This document shows, piece by piece, positions 35,101 through 43,258 of a stretch of 64,000 bases of DNA. The DNA comes from AP-15 sp963698995 (lineage in GTDB: Bacteria; Pseudomonadota; Alphaproteobacteria; ATCC43930; CGMCC-115725). Below the pieces are notes generated by a model, which had not been told where the DNA came from, searched no databases, and saw only the letters and a list, made by a program, of their open reading frames with translations. Location: assembly GCA_963698995.1 (NCBI GenBank), contig CAVOTD010000007.1:62001-126000 (forward strand), in the 5' to 3' direction. Position 1 is the stretch's first letter. Every line of letters starts with the position of its first letter. Both the position numbers and the translations under genes were made by a program.

Positions 35101-36051
35101 GTGGCAGATTCCAGGGTAGAACACCGGTTTGCCGTCATCTTGTGTGCCGATGTCGTCCGTCGTGATCTTTGGCAGCCTAGTCTTCGTCGCGCTTGCGGAG
35201 TTCTGTCGGCCGCGCCGGAAGCGGGAGTTTCCTGCGTTGCGGCGGCGGCTCGGCAATATCAGTATCTGGCTCGCAAGCCCGTCGTAAGCCAGAACGTCTA
35301 TGATCTGACCCTGCGCGCCTTTCCGCCTACTTTCGCCGAGACGCCGGACGACAACGAAGAGGCGCTGCGGCTATTGGCCCAAGCGAATGAAATGGATCCG
35401 GCCTATCCCATGGCGAATGCCCTGGCTGCATGGTGCCACCAACAGCGCCTTCTGATGGATTGGTCGACCGCACATAGAGATGACCGGGAAGCGGCCGGGC
35501 GCATGGCGCGGGTGGCGATCACCGGGGGTGCCGACTCACCGCTCGCTCTCGCCCTCGCGGGGGTAGTGCGCGCCACGTTGACGCGCGATCACGACTTGGC
35601 CCTGGCAGCCGCCGACCGCGCGATGATGATCAACGCCAACGCCGCCGTCGTCCTCGGCTTCGATGCCCTGACGAGATGCATTTGCGGGGCCTACGCCGCG
35701 GCCATCGAGCATGCCGAGAAGGCATTGCAACTAAGCCCCATGGAGCCGCTCGTTTATCATGCGGCTTTGGCCCTTGCCCTGGCGTGCCTGCTCACCGGGC
35801 GGAACGAAGAAGCCGTCGCGCACGCCCGCAAGGCGATCGAAGGCAACCGCAACTTCGGCTTTCCCTACTGCGTCCTCGCTTTGGCCTGCGCTCGGCTCGG
35901 TCGTGGCGAGGAGGCATCGCAGGCGGCACGACGGCTGCTCAGCGCAGTACCCCGCTTTCGCATCCGATCATTGCGCAAGATCCGTTTAGCGGACGCGGAC
36001 CGCTTCAAATCCGACCTGGGCTTGTTGCGCCAAGCACACCTGCCCGAATGA
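35101..36051 (+). CDS. Mosaic protein: cyclase-type N-terminal stub, grafted segment, TPR tail
   Basis: The GTG-started 316-residue ORF has three parts. Residues 1-18 (MADSRVEHRFAVILCADV) are the start of a class III cyclase domain. Residues about 19-58 are encoded by a perfect 117-bp copy (35156-35272) of DNA inside the sterol desaturase gene at 42434, read in a different frame. From about residue 59 (KPVVSQNVYDLTLRAFPPTF) it is the TPR half of a cyclase-TolB-TPR protein, with repeats such as AIEHAEKALQLSPMEPLVYH. The cyclase catalytic and TolB-like parts are missing. It is probably a remnant of a relative of the next gene rather than a working enzyme. Confidence 0.6.
   Translation: MADSRVEHRFAVILCADVVRRDLWQPSLRRACGVLSAAPEAGVSCVAAAARQYQYLARKPVVSQNVYDLTLRAFPPTFAETPDDNEEALRLLAQANEMDPAYPMANALAAWCHQQRLLMDWSTAHRDDREAAGRMARVAITGGADSPLALALAGVVRATLTRDHDLALAAADRAMMINANAAVVLGFDALTRCICGAYAAAIEHAEKALQLSPMEPLVYHAALALALACLLTGRNEEAVAHARKAIEGNRNFGFPYCVLALACARLGRGEEASQAARRLLSAVPRFRIRSLRKIRLADADRFKSDLGLLRQAHLPE
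35156..35272 (+). repeat. 117-bp perfect direct repeat, copy A (inside mosaic TPR gene)
   Basis: This segment, starting tccgtcgtgatctttggcag and ending agtatctggctc, is identical base for base to 42434-42550, 7.28 kb away in the same orientation. The flanks differ at once on both sides. In copy B it encodes the N-terminal membrane segment of the sterol desaturase. Here it is in an alternative reading frame. Copy B is the native context. Confidence 0.95.
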
Positions 36052-36138
36052 AGCGGCAGGCAACGCGCTCTGCGTGCGCGTGGCTTGTCACTTCCCCCCG
36101 CGCGGCCGCTCTGTTAACTTTAACATTAATTCCCGCGG

Positions 36139-36156
36139 GTGTGATTTCTTTCACAC
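36139..36156 (+). promoter_or_regulatory. Perfect CRP-type palindrome upstream of cyclase-like gene
   Basis: GTGTGATTTCTTTCACAC has perfect 6-base arms and contains TGTGA-N6-TCACA, the consensus binding site of CRP-family regulators. Its centre is about 66 bases upstream of the GTG start at 36214. Being just before a gene with a cAMP-cyclase fold, it suggests cAMP-dependent control, though the regulator and direction of the effect cannot be told from sequence. Confidence 0.65.
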
Positions 36157-36213
36157 GCAATCGGCCGAGCGCGGAGTATCTTTGCTCGGTCTTGCGATAG
36201 GTGCACAGCTGTC

Positions 36214-37995
36214 GTGTCCGACGAGCCGAAAGCGCGTGTCAGGCGCCGACTTGCGGCGATTTTGGTGGCTGGCTACGCCCGATTATTCCCGGGCGACGAG
36301 GTCGACAGCTTTGCCGGGCTGACGGCTCTGTTGACGCAAATCATCGAGCCCGTCGTCGGTGACTTTGATGGACACATCTTCAAACGGACCGGCGACGGGG
36401 TGCTGATCGAATTCGACAGCGTGGTCGAGGCTGCCCGTTGTGCCGCTGCTCTGCGCAACACGGTCTCGCAACACAATCAGCTGCTGCCCCCCGAGCGGCG
36501 CATCGCCATGCGGATCGGGATAAATCTCGGCGACATCATTGCCGATGCGGGCGATATTTTCGGCGACGGGGTCAACATCGCGGCGCGGCTGGAGGCCCTC
36601 GCCGAGCCGGGTAGCGTATACGTATCGGAGATCGTTTACGATCAGGTCGCCGACAAAGTCGAGTTCGATTTCGAAGATCTCGGCCCGAAAAACCTGAAGA
36701 ATATCAGGAGACCCGTACGTCTTTACCGTATGGGCGGGGAAAAATCCGACCAGGCCGGCGATTTTGGCGGGACCTGCGCCGCCGTTACGAGCCCGCAGGA
36801 ATTCGACGACAGACGCGCCATCGCGGTCTTGCCGTTCGCCAATTTCAGCGGCGACCCGGAGCAGGAATTTTTCGCCGACGGCATCACCGAGGACATCATT
36901 ACGATGCTGGCGGGCTGGCGCGCCTTCCCGGTGATCGCCCGCAATTCGACCTTCAACTACAAGGGCAAGACTGTCGATGTAAAGAAAGTCGGCGAGGAGT
37001 TGGGGGTGCGCTATGTGCTCGAGGGCAGCGTGCGCAAATCGGGGCGCCGTGTACGGGTCACGGCGCAGCTGATCCGCGCCGACACCAACCACCACATCAT
37101 GGCCGAGAGGTACGACCGCGATCTGACCGACCTCTTCGAGTTGCAGGATGAGATCGTCACCACCATCGCCGGCGCAATCCAGCCGGAACTGTTGAAATTC
37201 GAGCGCGAGCGCATCGCCGAGCGGCCGCCCCAGAGCGAAGACGCCTACGAACTCTACCAACACGGGATGTGGCACCACTACCGTCAAAACAAGACTGACA
37301 ACATCGAGGCGCAAGCCTATTTCCGCCGAGCCCTGGCGATCGAGCCTCAATATCCGCAGGCCACCGCAGCTCTTTCGATCACACTATCCAGCGCGGCGAT
37401 GCTCGGCTGGGCCGACGACGCCGATGTCCGTTTCGAGGACGCTCACGTCCTCGCTCAACAGGCCGTCACCCTCGACCGGCGCTATCCAAACGCCCACTTC
37501 GCGCTTGGCCTCGTCTGCATGTGGACCAGCCGCTCCGACCGCGCGATCGCGGCATTTGAGGAGGCGATCAACCTCAACCCAAGCTTCGCTGCGGCTCATG
37601 TTCTTCTCGGGCAGATGTATCTTTATCGCTCTCGCCTGGAACACGCGATTCGGCTGGCTGAAAAAGGTATCCAACTCAGCCCGAGCGATCCTCGCCTGTT
37701 TATCTGGCTGCCAGCTCTCGCGGGGGCGTACTATCAATTACGGAAGTATGGCCAAGCCGTCGAGATCGGGCGACGCTCGTGGACGCTCAATCGCAATTGG
37801 CCGGCTGGTCTAACCTATGTAGTAGCCGGGCTCGCGCAACTGGGGCGGATCGACGAAGCGGAGGCCGCGCTTACCGACCTGAGAACGCTCGACGCAAATC
37901 TTTCTTTCGTCCGAACTACCTTGCGACGACTCTACACGGATAAAGCCGGGATCGACCACATTCTCGACGGCCTGCGAAAGGCCGGCTTCGAATAA
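36214..37995 (+). CDS. Adenylate/guanylate cyclase-like, TolB-like and TPR protein (cyclase site damaged)
   Basis: The 593-residue protein has a class III cyclase domain (residues about 8-170), a TolB-like segment (AIAVLPFANFSGDPEQEFFA, FADGITEDIITMLAGWRAFP and VRYVLEGSVRKSGRRVRVTA) and TPR repeats to the end (YPNAHFALGLVCMWTSRSDR; NPSFAAAHVLLGQMYLYRSR). In the cyclase, FKRTGDGVLIEF and GDGVNIAARLEALAEPG are kept. The first metal site, normally AAILAADVVGYSRL, reads AAILVAGYARL: the metal-binding Asp is absent, as if three codons were lost. It is therefore probably catalytically dead, or a nucleotide sensor. A CRP-type palindrome lies 58-75 bases upstream. Confidence 0.85.
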   Translation: MSDEPKARVRRRLAAILVAGYARLFPGDEVDSFAGLTALLTQIIEPVVGDFDGHIFKRTGDGVLIEFDSVVEAARCAAALRNTVSQHNQLLPPERRIAMRIGINLGDIIADAGDIFGDGVNIAARLEALAEPGSVYVSEIVYDQVADKVEFDFEDLGPKNLKNIRRPVRLYRMGGEKSDQAGDFGGTCAAVTSPQEFDDRRAIAVLPFANFSGDPEQEFFADGITEDIITMLAGWRAFPVIARNSTFNYKGKTVDVKKVGEELGVRYVLEGSVRKSGRRVRVTAQLIRADTNHHIMAERYDRDLTDLFELQDEIVTTIAGAIQPELLKFERERIAERPPQSEDAYELYQHGMWHHYRQNKTDNIEAQAYFRRALAIEPQYPQATAALSITLSSAAMLGWADDADVRFEDAHVLAQQAVTLDRRYPNAHFALGLVCMWTSRSDRAIAAFEEAINLNPSFAAAHVLLGQMYLYRSRLEHAIRLAEKGIQLSPSDPRLFIWLPALAGAYYQLRKYGQAVEIGRRSWTLNRNWPAGLTYVVAGLAQLGRIDEAEAALTDLRTLDANLSFVRTTLRRLYTDKAGIDHILDGLRKAGFE

Positions 37996-38184
37996 CGCTT
38001 GCCGGCCTCGCTGCTGGTTCAGACCGACACCGAAACCGTGAATGACTTTTATAAAAAGCTGTGTCAGAATAATTTACAGTTCTGGTCTCTTAACTACGTT
38101 GGCTCTGATCTAAATCACTGGTTTAATTGTGGTGGCATGAATTTTGCCGGTCAACGAAGCACTCGGATAAGGGAGCAGGTATCG

Positions 38185-38802
38185 ATGCGCAAGCCAGCAA
38201 CATTTCTACCAGCGCTCGCTCTGGGTGTCGCAGGAGCAATCTCAGCGGCGACCCCTTCGCTTGCCGTTCCGGTCACCTATATTGAGCAAGCTATAGCCAC
38301 AGGCAGCCTTGGCGGGGTAGCCTTCACCGACGCCAATGTGGTGCTAACAATGAACAACGATACGACCAACGTCATTGGCGGACCGACCCTCTTCGAAAAT
38401 CTTGGGACAGTGACGGTAAGTGTGAACGGCGGTACCGCAGTCACGTTCACCGATTCGACAGAAGTATTTTCAGCCCAAGCCCCGTCTCCCGCCACCGTCG
38501 GCTTCGCAGATTTGACGCGCTCGCTCGACATACTTGATGATGCCAGTGCTTCGTTCGCGACATATGGACTGATAACATCAACCGGGCCGATATCCGGTGC
38601 TGCATTTTTGAGCGCCACCGAATCTTTCCCAACCAGCGGCGGAGCCTTCATCCTGACCAGCGTCGCAGGGCCAACCTCGATCTTTTCCGCGACGACTGTC
38701 GCCGTACCAGCTCCGGGTGGGCTTCCAGTCGTTCTAGCCTTTGGCGGCGTATTGTTTGGCGCCAAGCTCTTGGAACGCGTCAGGAAGCGTCGTTCGCTTT
38801 GA
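38185..38802 (+). CDS. Exported protein with PEP-CTERM-like (VPAPGG) sorting tail
   Basis: The ATG at 38185 follows GGGAGCAGG and gives 205 residues. An N-terminal signal peptide (TFLPALALGVAGAISAATPS) is followed by a Thr/Ser/Ala/Gly-rich body low in Cys. The C-terminus is VPAPGGLPVVLAFGGVLFGA then KLLERVRKRRSL: a VPxPGG motif, one hydrophobic span and an Arg-rich end. This is the three-part layout of PEP-CTERM/VPLPA-type exosortase substrates. It fits the exosortase-associated polysaccharide genes upstream. No exosortase gene is present in the window, so processing depends on one elsewhere. Confidence 0.72.
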   Translation: MRKPATFLPALALGVAGAISAATPSLAVPVTYIEQAIATGSLGGVAFTDANVVLTMNNDTTNVIGGPTLFENLGTVTVSVNGGTAVTFTDSTEVFSAQAPSPATVGFADLTRSLDILDDASASFATYGLITSTGPISGAAFLSATESFPTSGGAFILTSVAGPTSIFSATTVAVPAPGGLPVVLAFGGVLFGAKLLERVRKRRSL

Positions 38803-39114
38803 ACTTCTGTCCCACACGCAGATAGTTAAAATTCGTCAGCCGAAGAGCTCGGTTCGCCACGCAATCCTGACCTGCGCGAGTGTCGATCGCATCGGGCCGC
38901 CGGATCGCAAATCAACTGACGCCGGAAGGGCATCGGCCCGGTCAGCTCGATGGGATAAATGCCGCGACGAGGCTTCTTGAGGCGAGCCTCCCTGGGGTCG
39001 CCATGGCACGTTGAGTTAAGGCGGTTGCGGAAAGGCGAGTTCGGCGCACCCGCAGCGATGTGCTTGTTAAATGGCTTACACCAACCTGACCGTCACACGA
39101 CGGGAACTAACCTG
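38803..39114. other. Intergenic region, no gene seen
   Basis: About 310 bases lie between two convergent genes (PEP-CTERM-like protein and the metzincin-like secreted protein). I see no convincing open frame with a ribosome site, no RNA gene, and no strong hairpin with a T-tract. Confidence 0.4.
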
Positions 39115-40914
39115 TTACGGGCATGGGACCGGCGAACCATGAAAATAACATAGCTGTGCTTGCTCGCTAGGATTGCCGTCCTCAACCCCGGTCATTGTCG
39201 GGTCTGGGCAGAGCCCGGTAGTGGGATCCAGCGTGCATGGAGGGTTACTGGAGGTGACCAACGTGCCCGGATTGACGACTTGGTTCGGCGTTGTCACATC
39301 CGGGTTTTGCGGACTCGCCGTCAATACGGTCGTAACCGAACCAGAGCAGGGACCGAGCGAGCTCGTAATAATGGCGCCCGACTGAAATATGTAGACAAGT
39401 TTTGCCCCGCAAAGCTCGTCAAGGGTGATCGGGGAACCGCCAATAAGGATGCCCTGCGAAAACTCAATAAAGTCCGCCGGCCCGAACCCTTTCCCTGGGT
39501 TTCGATTAAACTCGACCTCAAGACATTGCACGGTTGCGGGCGCGCACGGATTATATGGCACGTCGGGGTCGGGATGCGGCACGTCTACGTCCTGCAGAAG
39601 ATTTCTTCGAGACTGGGCGATGATGCGGAAAGGGTTTCTTGTGTCGAATGTAAGCGCCGGCGGCCCCTGTGGAAGTATCAGGATTTCCGCGGTGATAGTA
39701 TCGCCCGGCACGCCGCCCGTTGGTCCCGAAAGGTTGAAGATTATCGAGCTGCTGGTTGGCGCGCTGTATGCTGCGGATGTCGATGCTTTGCCGCCTCGAA
39801 TTGCGCTGCCGGTCACAGCCGCCGTGGAGGCACCGCCGGCCGCCGTCTGACTGGCCATCACCGGCGCATTCGCTATCGGAGTGAGGAACCCGCTCATCAG
39901 CGCGTATCTCTGCTGCGACACCGGCAACAGTGAATTCATGTCTATCGCTTCGGTAGTCAGCTGATCGGCCATTTCATTTGAAAATGTCGGTTTGGCAACA
40001 CCCCTAACAAGACAGCTGCTCCCTGTCGGCGGCGGTTGCACAACGAGCATGCAAGCTGGTGAAGGTTGAATACGGAGATTCCCCGTTGTCATCAGGTTTG
40101 CCATGCAAGCCGGATAGGCCGAATCACATTCTCCGCTGAACGGGTTGGTTGGGATCGGCGGCGCGACCCCGCCTAGCGGGTTTGTGGTGGGATCAAACGG
40201 GTTGTACGGGCCTGCTCCCAAGATCGCGTGGTCGGCGCCGAGGCCGTGCATGAGCCCGTGCGCCGGCACGTCCGTGCGGGCGGTCAACGGAAAAGGCGGA
40301 AAAAATGTATTGCCTCCAAGTGCGCCCCCGTTGTTGCCGACCCAAACTAAATCGTAGATCTGCGTCCCCGGTTGTTGGGCCGGCGGGTTTAGCTTACTGA
40401 CGAAGAACAAATTGAACACGGTTGGCTGCGGGGCCAACGGCGGTGTCGGCGTATAGACAGGGTTCGGGTTCTTGGAGAGCGCAGGCTGCTGCGAGATGGC
40501 CAGGAGATCGCAGCTCTGGTAGCCGGTAATGGTGGCCCCCAAACCACAGGCGCCGCCGCCTTGCACGACGCTCAGCGTTTGGAACTTGGAGCTGTCGAAT
40601 TGCTTGATCGTCAGCCAGGTGACGTCAACCCCGATTTGGTTCAACAGTACTCGAGTGATGTCTTTGCGAGAGGCCGCGTCAATAAAGCCGATCGGGTTCT
40701 TGGTCTGGTCCTGGTTGCTCGGATTGCCTGTCGGGCTCAATGTATTAAACGGAGCGCAATTTGTTCCGGTGTCCGAGCACACGTCGATCGGCTGGACGTA
40801 CATCATTTTGGTGACCGGGACCTGGGCAACTGCGCTGACTGATAGGAGGCACGCTGCCGACGACGACGGCAAAAACAACCTCGTGCGGCTCCAGCGCCGC
40901 CGCAAGTCACCCAT
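39115..40914 (-). CDS. Secreted protein with metzincin-spaced zinc motif lacking the catalytic Glu
   Basis: The ATG at 40914 follows GGGAGA and gives 599 residues with a signal peptide (RTRLFLPSSSAACLLSVSAV). Residues 219-229 read HGLMHGLGADH, which has exactly the HExxHxxGxxH spacing of metzincin zinc proteases except that the Glu is Gly220 (GGG; GAG would restore Glu with one base). A possible Met-turn, ANLMTTG with Met275, lies 46 residues after the last His. The protein is rich in Pro, Asn, Thr and has several Cys pairs. The second half (residues about 365-590) looks beta-rich with no known domain. It is divergent from another secreted protein at 41116. It could be a pseudo-protease or a protease with a sequence error. 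Confidence 0.65.
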   Translation of the reverse strand: MGDLRRRWSRTRLFLPSSSAACLLSVSAVAQVPVTKMMYVQPIDVCSDTGTNCAPFNTLSPTGNPSNQDQTKNPIGFIDAASRKDITRVLLNQIGVDVTWLTIKQFDSSKFQTLSVVQGGGACGLGATITGYQSCDLLAISQQPALSKNPNPVYTPTPPLAPQPTVFNLFFVSKLNPPAQQPGTQIYDLVWVGNNGGALGGNTFFPPFPLTARTDVPAHGLMHGLGADHAILGAGPYNPFDPTTNPLGGVAPPIPTNPFSGECDSAYPACMANLMTTGNLRIQPSPACMLVVQPPPTGSSCLVRGVAKPTFSNEMADQLTTEAIDMNSLLPVSQQRYALMSGFLTPIANAPVMASQTAAGGASTAAVTGSAIRGGKASTSAAYSAPTSSSIIFNLSGPTGGVPGDTITAEILILPQGPPALTFDTRNPFRIIAQSRRNLLQDVDVPHPDPDVPYNPCAPATVQCLEVEFNRNPGKGFGPADFIEFSQGILIGGSPITLDELCGAKLVYIFQSGAIITSSLGPCSGSVTTVLTASPQNPDVTTPNQVVNPGTLVTSSNPPCTLDPTTGLCPDPTMTGVEDGNPSEQAQLCYFHGSPVPCP

Positions 40915-41115
40915 TGCACATCTCCCTTTTTTTGCGTCGATCACGATCGATCTTCCGTTGGGAAGTTACATGAAGTGCTGCCGCCACAAAACACAAAAAT
41001 ACCAAATAAAATTTTAACCAAAACCTTCCATTGCAGTCCGGTCGCTAAGTCATTTAAAGTGAGATGGTCTTGGAAGGCGGGAGCGGATCAACCGCCATAA
41101 AGGGGAGACAGAACT

Positions 41116-42330
41116 ATGCGGTCTATCGGATTCGTGACAACGCCCCGTATAATAACAGTCTGCGCACTCTGGCTATGCTGCGCCGGATCGGCGTGGGCGG
41201 GCGACGGCGGCGGGAGTTTGCAGACCCTCCAGGCGCTTCTTAGCGATGCTTCGAGTGGGCTCTGCGTGACTTTCGGCATCAACCCCTGCCCGCAGTTGCC
41301 GACGATTACCCAGGCGGTTTTGGAAGTTGCCAGCCTTCAGAATTCGCCGCCCGAGATGGTTCGCACCCTCAATAGTATCCCACCGGGCGGCTGGGTCGAC
41401 GCCGGCAACGTAGCTTACGACATAAACAACCCCATCCAGCCCCCGATTTCTTTTCCGCTCACTGCCAGCACGTCGCCTACTGTATCTAACTTGCTGTCGA
41501 CACTGACGCCGCTCGCCTTCGAGACCGGGTCAAGGTTTGGGTCCGCGGCGATGGCGACCCAGCTTTACAATTCCGATGCAGACACTTTCCTATACGCCGT
41601 GACGGCCGGATCGGTCGGTCCGACGGGAATGACGGAACCCAACACCCTCTATCTGTTCTATGACGACCTGTCCCGCGATAACCAAAATTTTACAAAGGAC
41701 CAAGTTGTCGGCAAATTCTCGCTTCCGTTAACCGTATTGAACGTGGACGGTAGCGAGCGCCAGGTCGCGACCATTCTGCAATTCATTGCCCCCACCGCCG
41801 ATTGCTCCGCCAGTAAAGTCACTGGCGATTTCTTGAACACTGGGATGCCGCAGACCAGAAATGCGACCGATATCGGGTTAAAATGTGCGCTCGTTTTCGC
41901 GCCGTCGCCGACCTCGGCGCGTAAGCACGCGATCTTCGAACTGGCGATCCCGCTTGTCGTGATCCAGGGGACGCCGCCCCAAACTCCCGATCTGACATAT
42001 TTCTGGTTCGCCCTTGGATTTGGGCCCGGCCCGGTCAATTTTGGCATCCCCAGCGCTTTTTTTAACAACGACACCGGCTTCACGCCGACCAAATCCGGGA
42101 TTTTACCTTCGGGTGCATCGATAGGAATGGCCCCCAGCGCGGGGCCGTTGGGGCCTCCCCCGGCCACGGGGGTTTTATCCGGCTTTGCATTATGCGCGAG
42201 CCTGCCGCGGAACGGCAACGGCCAAAGCCTCGTTCCCTCCGTCGCGGCCGACTACGCCATCACGACGAGTGGCGAGACACGTCTCTCTGCGCCGCTTCCC
42301 TCACTATCTACGAGCGCGTGTCTGTTCTAA
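41116..42330 (+). CDS. Secreted protein of unknown function
   Basis: The ATG at 41116 follows AGGGGAGA. The 404 residues begin with a signal peptide (ITVCALWLCCAGSAWA, cleavage after AWA). The mature part opens GDGGGSLQTLQALLSDASSG and contains CVTFGINPCPQLPTITQAVL, then beta-rich stretches such as DTFLYAVTAGSVGPTGMTEP and NTLYLFYDDLSRDNQNF. A Gly/Pro-rich linker precedes the C-terminus (TSACLF). Six or more Cys suggest disulfides. I do not recognise a family. It is transcribed divergently from the metzincin-like protein over a 200-base promoter gap, so the two may be co-regulated. Confidence 0.65.
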   Translation: MRSIGFVTTPRIITVCALWLCCAGSAWAGDGGGSLQTLQALLSDASSGLCVTFGINPCPQLPTITQAVLEVASLQNSPPEMVRTLNSIPPGGWVDAGNVAYDINNPIQPPISFPLTASTSPTVSNLLSTLTPLAFETGSRFGSAAMATQLYNSDADTFLYAVTAGSVGPTGMTEPNTLYLFYDDLSRDNQNFTKDQVVGKFSLPLTVLNVDGSERQVATILQFIAPTADCSASKVTGDFLNTGMPQTRNATDIGLKCALVFAPSPTSARKHAIFELAIPLVVIQGTPPQTPDLTYFWFALGFGPGPVNFGIPSAFFNNDTGFTPTKSGILPSGASIGMAPSAGPLGPPPATGVLSGFALCASLPRNGNGQSLVPSVAADYAITTSGETRLSAPLPSLSTSACLF

Positions 42331-42421
42331 GCATCGGACAGGGGCCGAGCATGATGTCACGCGGCGGCGAGGCGAGGCCGCACGCGACGTGTGGGGGGGA
42401 TCGCCTCGCCCGCGGAAGGAG

Positions 42422-43258
42422 GTGCGCCTGACCTCCGTCGTGATCTTTGGCAGCCTAGTCTTCGTCGCGCTTGCGGAGTTCTGTCGGCCGCGCCGGAAGC
42501 GGGAGTTTCCTGCGTTGCGGCGGCGGCTCGGCAATATCAGTATCTGGCTCCTCAATATTGTCCTCGCCGCCTTCACTTTCGCGCCGCCGGACACTTTCCG
42601 TCCGCAGCTCGCGGTAGCACTTGGCGTCGCGTTACCCTCCTGGCCCATCGCCAATTGGTGGTTGAGCTTTGTGGCCGCCTTCCTGCTGCTCGACTTCTTG
42701 CAGTACGCCATGCATCGTTGTCAGCATGCGGTGCCGCTGCTCTGGCGCCTTCACGCACTGCATCACTCCGATCCCGATATCGATGTGACGACATCGGTAC
42801 GCCATCATCCGATCGAGTATTTGCTCGCCGCGGGGTTCTACTGGCTGGCGGTGCTGGCGCTCGACATCCCGGTGGTCGTCGTGATGAGCCACGCGCTGAC
42901 CGTATTCGCCGCCGCCGCCCTGACGCACGGCAACATCAGGTTGCCGGAATGGCTCGAGCGGCTTTTGCAGCCGGTGGTGATTACCCTCGACTTGCACCTC
43001 ATCCACCACTCCATCTCCTCTGACGAAGCGAACGCGAATTTCGGCGCGGTTCTTTCCGTGTGGGATAGGTTGTTCGGCACTTATGTCCGATTTTCCCGCG
43101 CGCAACAGGACCGGATCGTCTTCGGAGTTCGTGAGCTGCCGCGGCGCGATTGCCTGAAGCCGTCCGCGATGCTCCTCACTCCCTGGACCCTTTCGCGGGC
43201 GCCGGTGGTCGCGCCGCCCGACCGCGCCGGCCGGGCGGCGCAAAAGATCCGCGGCTAA
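42422..43258 (+). CDS. Fatty-acid hydroxylase/sterol desaturase family membrane di-iron enzyme
   Basis: The most upstream plausible start is GTG 42422, next to GGAAGGAG. The exact start is unclear because the ribosome site is too close. The 278 residues have membrane spans (VVIFGSLVFVALAEF; WWLSFVAAFLLLDFLQYAMH) and the His clusters of the family: HRCQH, HALHH, VRHHPIEYLL, and LHLIHHS near the end. These ligate two irons for O2-dependent hydroxylation or desaturation of a lipid. Codons near the N-terminus (42434-42550) are duplicated perfectly at 35156. It converges on and overlaps by four bases the MlaC/HpnM-like gene, so it may belong to lipid or hopanoid metabolism. Confidence 0.87.
   Translation: MRLTSVVIFGSLVFVALAEFCRPRRKREFPALRRRLGNISIWLLNIVLAAFTFAPPDTFRPQLAVALGVALPSWPIANWWLSFVAAFLLLDFLQYAMHRCQHAVPLLWRLHALHHSDPDIDVTTSVRHHPIEYLLAAGFYWLAVLALDIPVVVVMSHALTVFAAAALTHGNIRLPEWLERLLQPVVITLDLHLIHHSISSDEANANFGAVLSVWDRLFGTYVRFSRAQQDRIVFGVRELPRRDCLKPSAMLLTPWTLSRAPVVAPPDRAGRAAQKIRG
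42434..42550 (+). repeat. 117-bp perfect direct repeat, copy B (native, in sterol desaturase gene)
   Basis: Identical to 35156-35272. Here it codes in frame for SVVIFGSLVFVALAEFCRPR and RKREFPALRRRLGNISIW, a sensible N-terminal membrane span and basic loop, so this is the original location. Nothing at its ends resembles an IS terminus or a target-site duplication. Confidence 0.95.

Noticed and set aside
35156..42550. Insertion sequence explaining the 117-bp duplication
   Set aside because: There is no transposase, no terminal inverted repeat and no target-site duplication at either copy.
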